DNA of 6,977 bases, taken from NCBI GenBank assembly GCA_913061335.1, contig CAJXTP010000158.1, forward strand, positions 1 through 6,977. Direction: 5' to 3'. The notes beneath the pieces are model-generated. The model worked only from the letters and a program-made list of their open reading frames with translations. It ran no database searches and had not been told where the DNA came from. Numbering within the stretch: the stretch's first letter is position 1; the number at the start of each line of letters is the position of its first letter. A program made the translations under genes and the position numbers. The stretch comes from an uncultured Loktanella sp. (lineage in GTDB: Bacteria; Pseudomonadota; Alphaproteobacteria; Rhodobacterales; Rhodobacteraceae). Shown here in pieces: positions 6,930 through 6,977 of the stretch.

Positions 6930-6977
6930 CTGTCTCTTATACACATCTCCGAGCCCACGAGACCTCTCTACATCTCG
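6930..6977. other. Illumina Nextera adapter contamination at the contig end
   Basis: Bases 6930-6948 are CTGTCTCTTATACACATCT, the Tn5 mosaic end as used in Nextera kits. Bases 6949-6963 are CCGAGCCCACGAGAC, the rest of the Nextera read-2 adapter. Bases 6964-6971 are CTCTCTAC, which equals i7 index N707 as I remember the list. Bases 6972-6977 are ATCTCG, the start of the P7-side sequence. The order adapter, index, P7 is exact, so this is read-through from a short library insert that was not trimmed. Genomic sequence ends at about 6929. Confidence 0.98.

Noticed and set aside
6930..6948. A Tn5-like mosaic end suggesting a transposon insertion
   Set aside because: It is followed directly by the kit-specific read-2 adapter, an i7 index and the P7 start, so it is library sequence.
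6596..6958. A 120-residue antisense open frame beginning GSEMCIRDR
   Set aside because: Its start lies in Nextera adapter and the rest is antisense to cysE; it has no family resemblance.

Overview
The window reads as the 3' end of an RcGTA-type gene transfer agent (GTA) cluster from an alphaproteobacterium, most likely a Rhodobacterales (roseobacter-group) species. The gene order (tape measure C-terminus, TIGR02217/DUF2460, DUF2163, NlpC/P60 peptidase, giant TIM-barrel tail protein) and the protein signatures match GTA genes g11 to g15. A small conserved Rhodobacterales-type protein and a serine acetyltransferase gene (cysE) follow. Base composition looks like mid-50s % GC by eye and is even across the window. 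Every confident gene is on the + strand.

Layout: 1-320 is the C-terminal part of the tail tape measure protein, cut by the window start. 336-968 is the distal tail protein (g12), 965-1849 the baseplate hub protein (g13), 1846-2274 the cell-wall peptidase (g14), and 2287-6204 the 1305-residue central tail-tip/host-interaction protein (g15, 'megatron'). 6204-6479 is a 91-residue protein of unknown function. 6480-6562 is a short intergenic gap with two small inverted repeats, the first a possible weak terminator. 6563-6929 is the N-terminal part of cysE. The last 48 bases (6930-6977) are not genomic: they are Illumina Nextera adapter, an i7 index and the start of the P7 side.

The tail genes form one tight operon: g12/g13 and g13/g14 overlap by ATGA, g15 starts 12 bases after g14, and the small gene starts on the last base of the g15 stop codon (TGATG). 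Together they would build the distal end of the particle. The tape measure sets tail length, g12 caps the tube, g13 is the hub, g14 opens peptidoglycan, and g15 forms the large tip structure that meets the recipient cell. All complete genes are uninterrupted and of normal family length, so the module looks maintained rather than decaying.

I found no new defence system, CRISPR array, IS element or RNA gene. The points most worth a second look are the adapter at the contig end and the spurious peptides it creates, a four-cysteine pattern in g13 spaced as in the phage lambda gpL Fe-S site, the uncharacterised small gene coupled to g15, and a strong 10-bp hairpin at the start of that gene.
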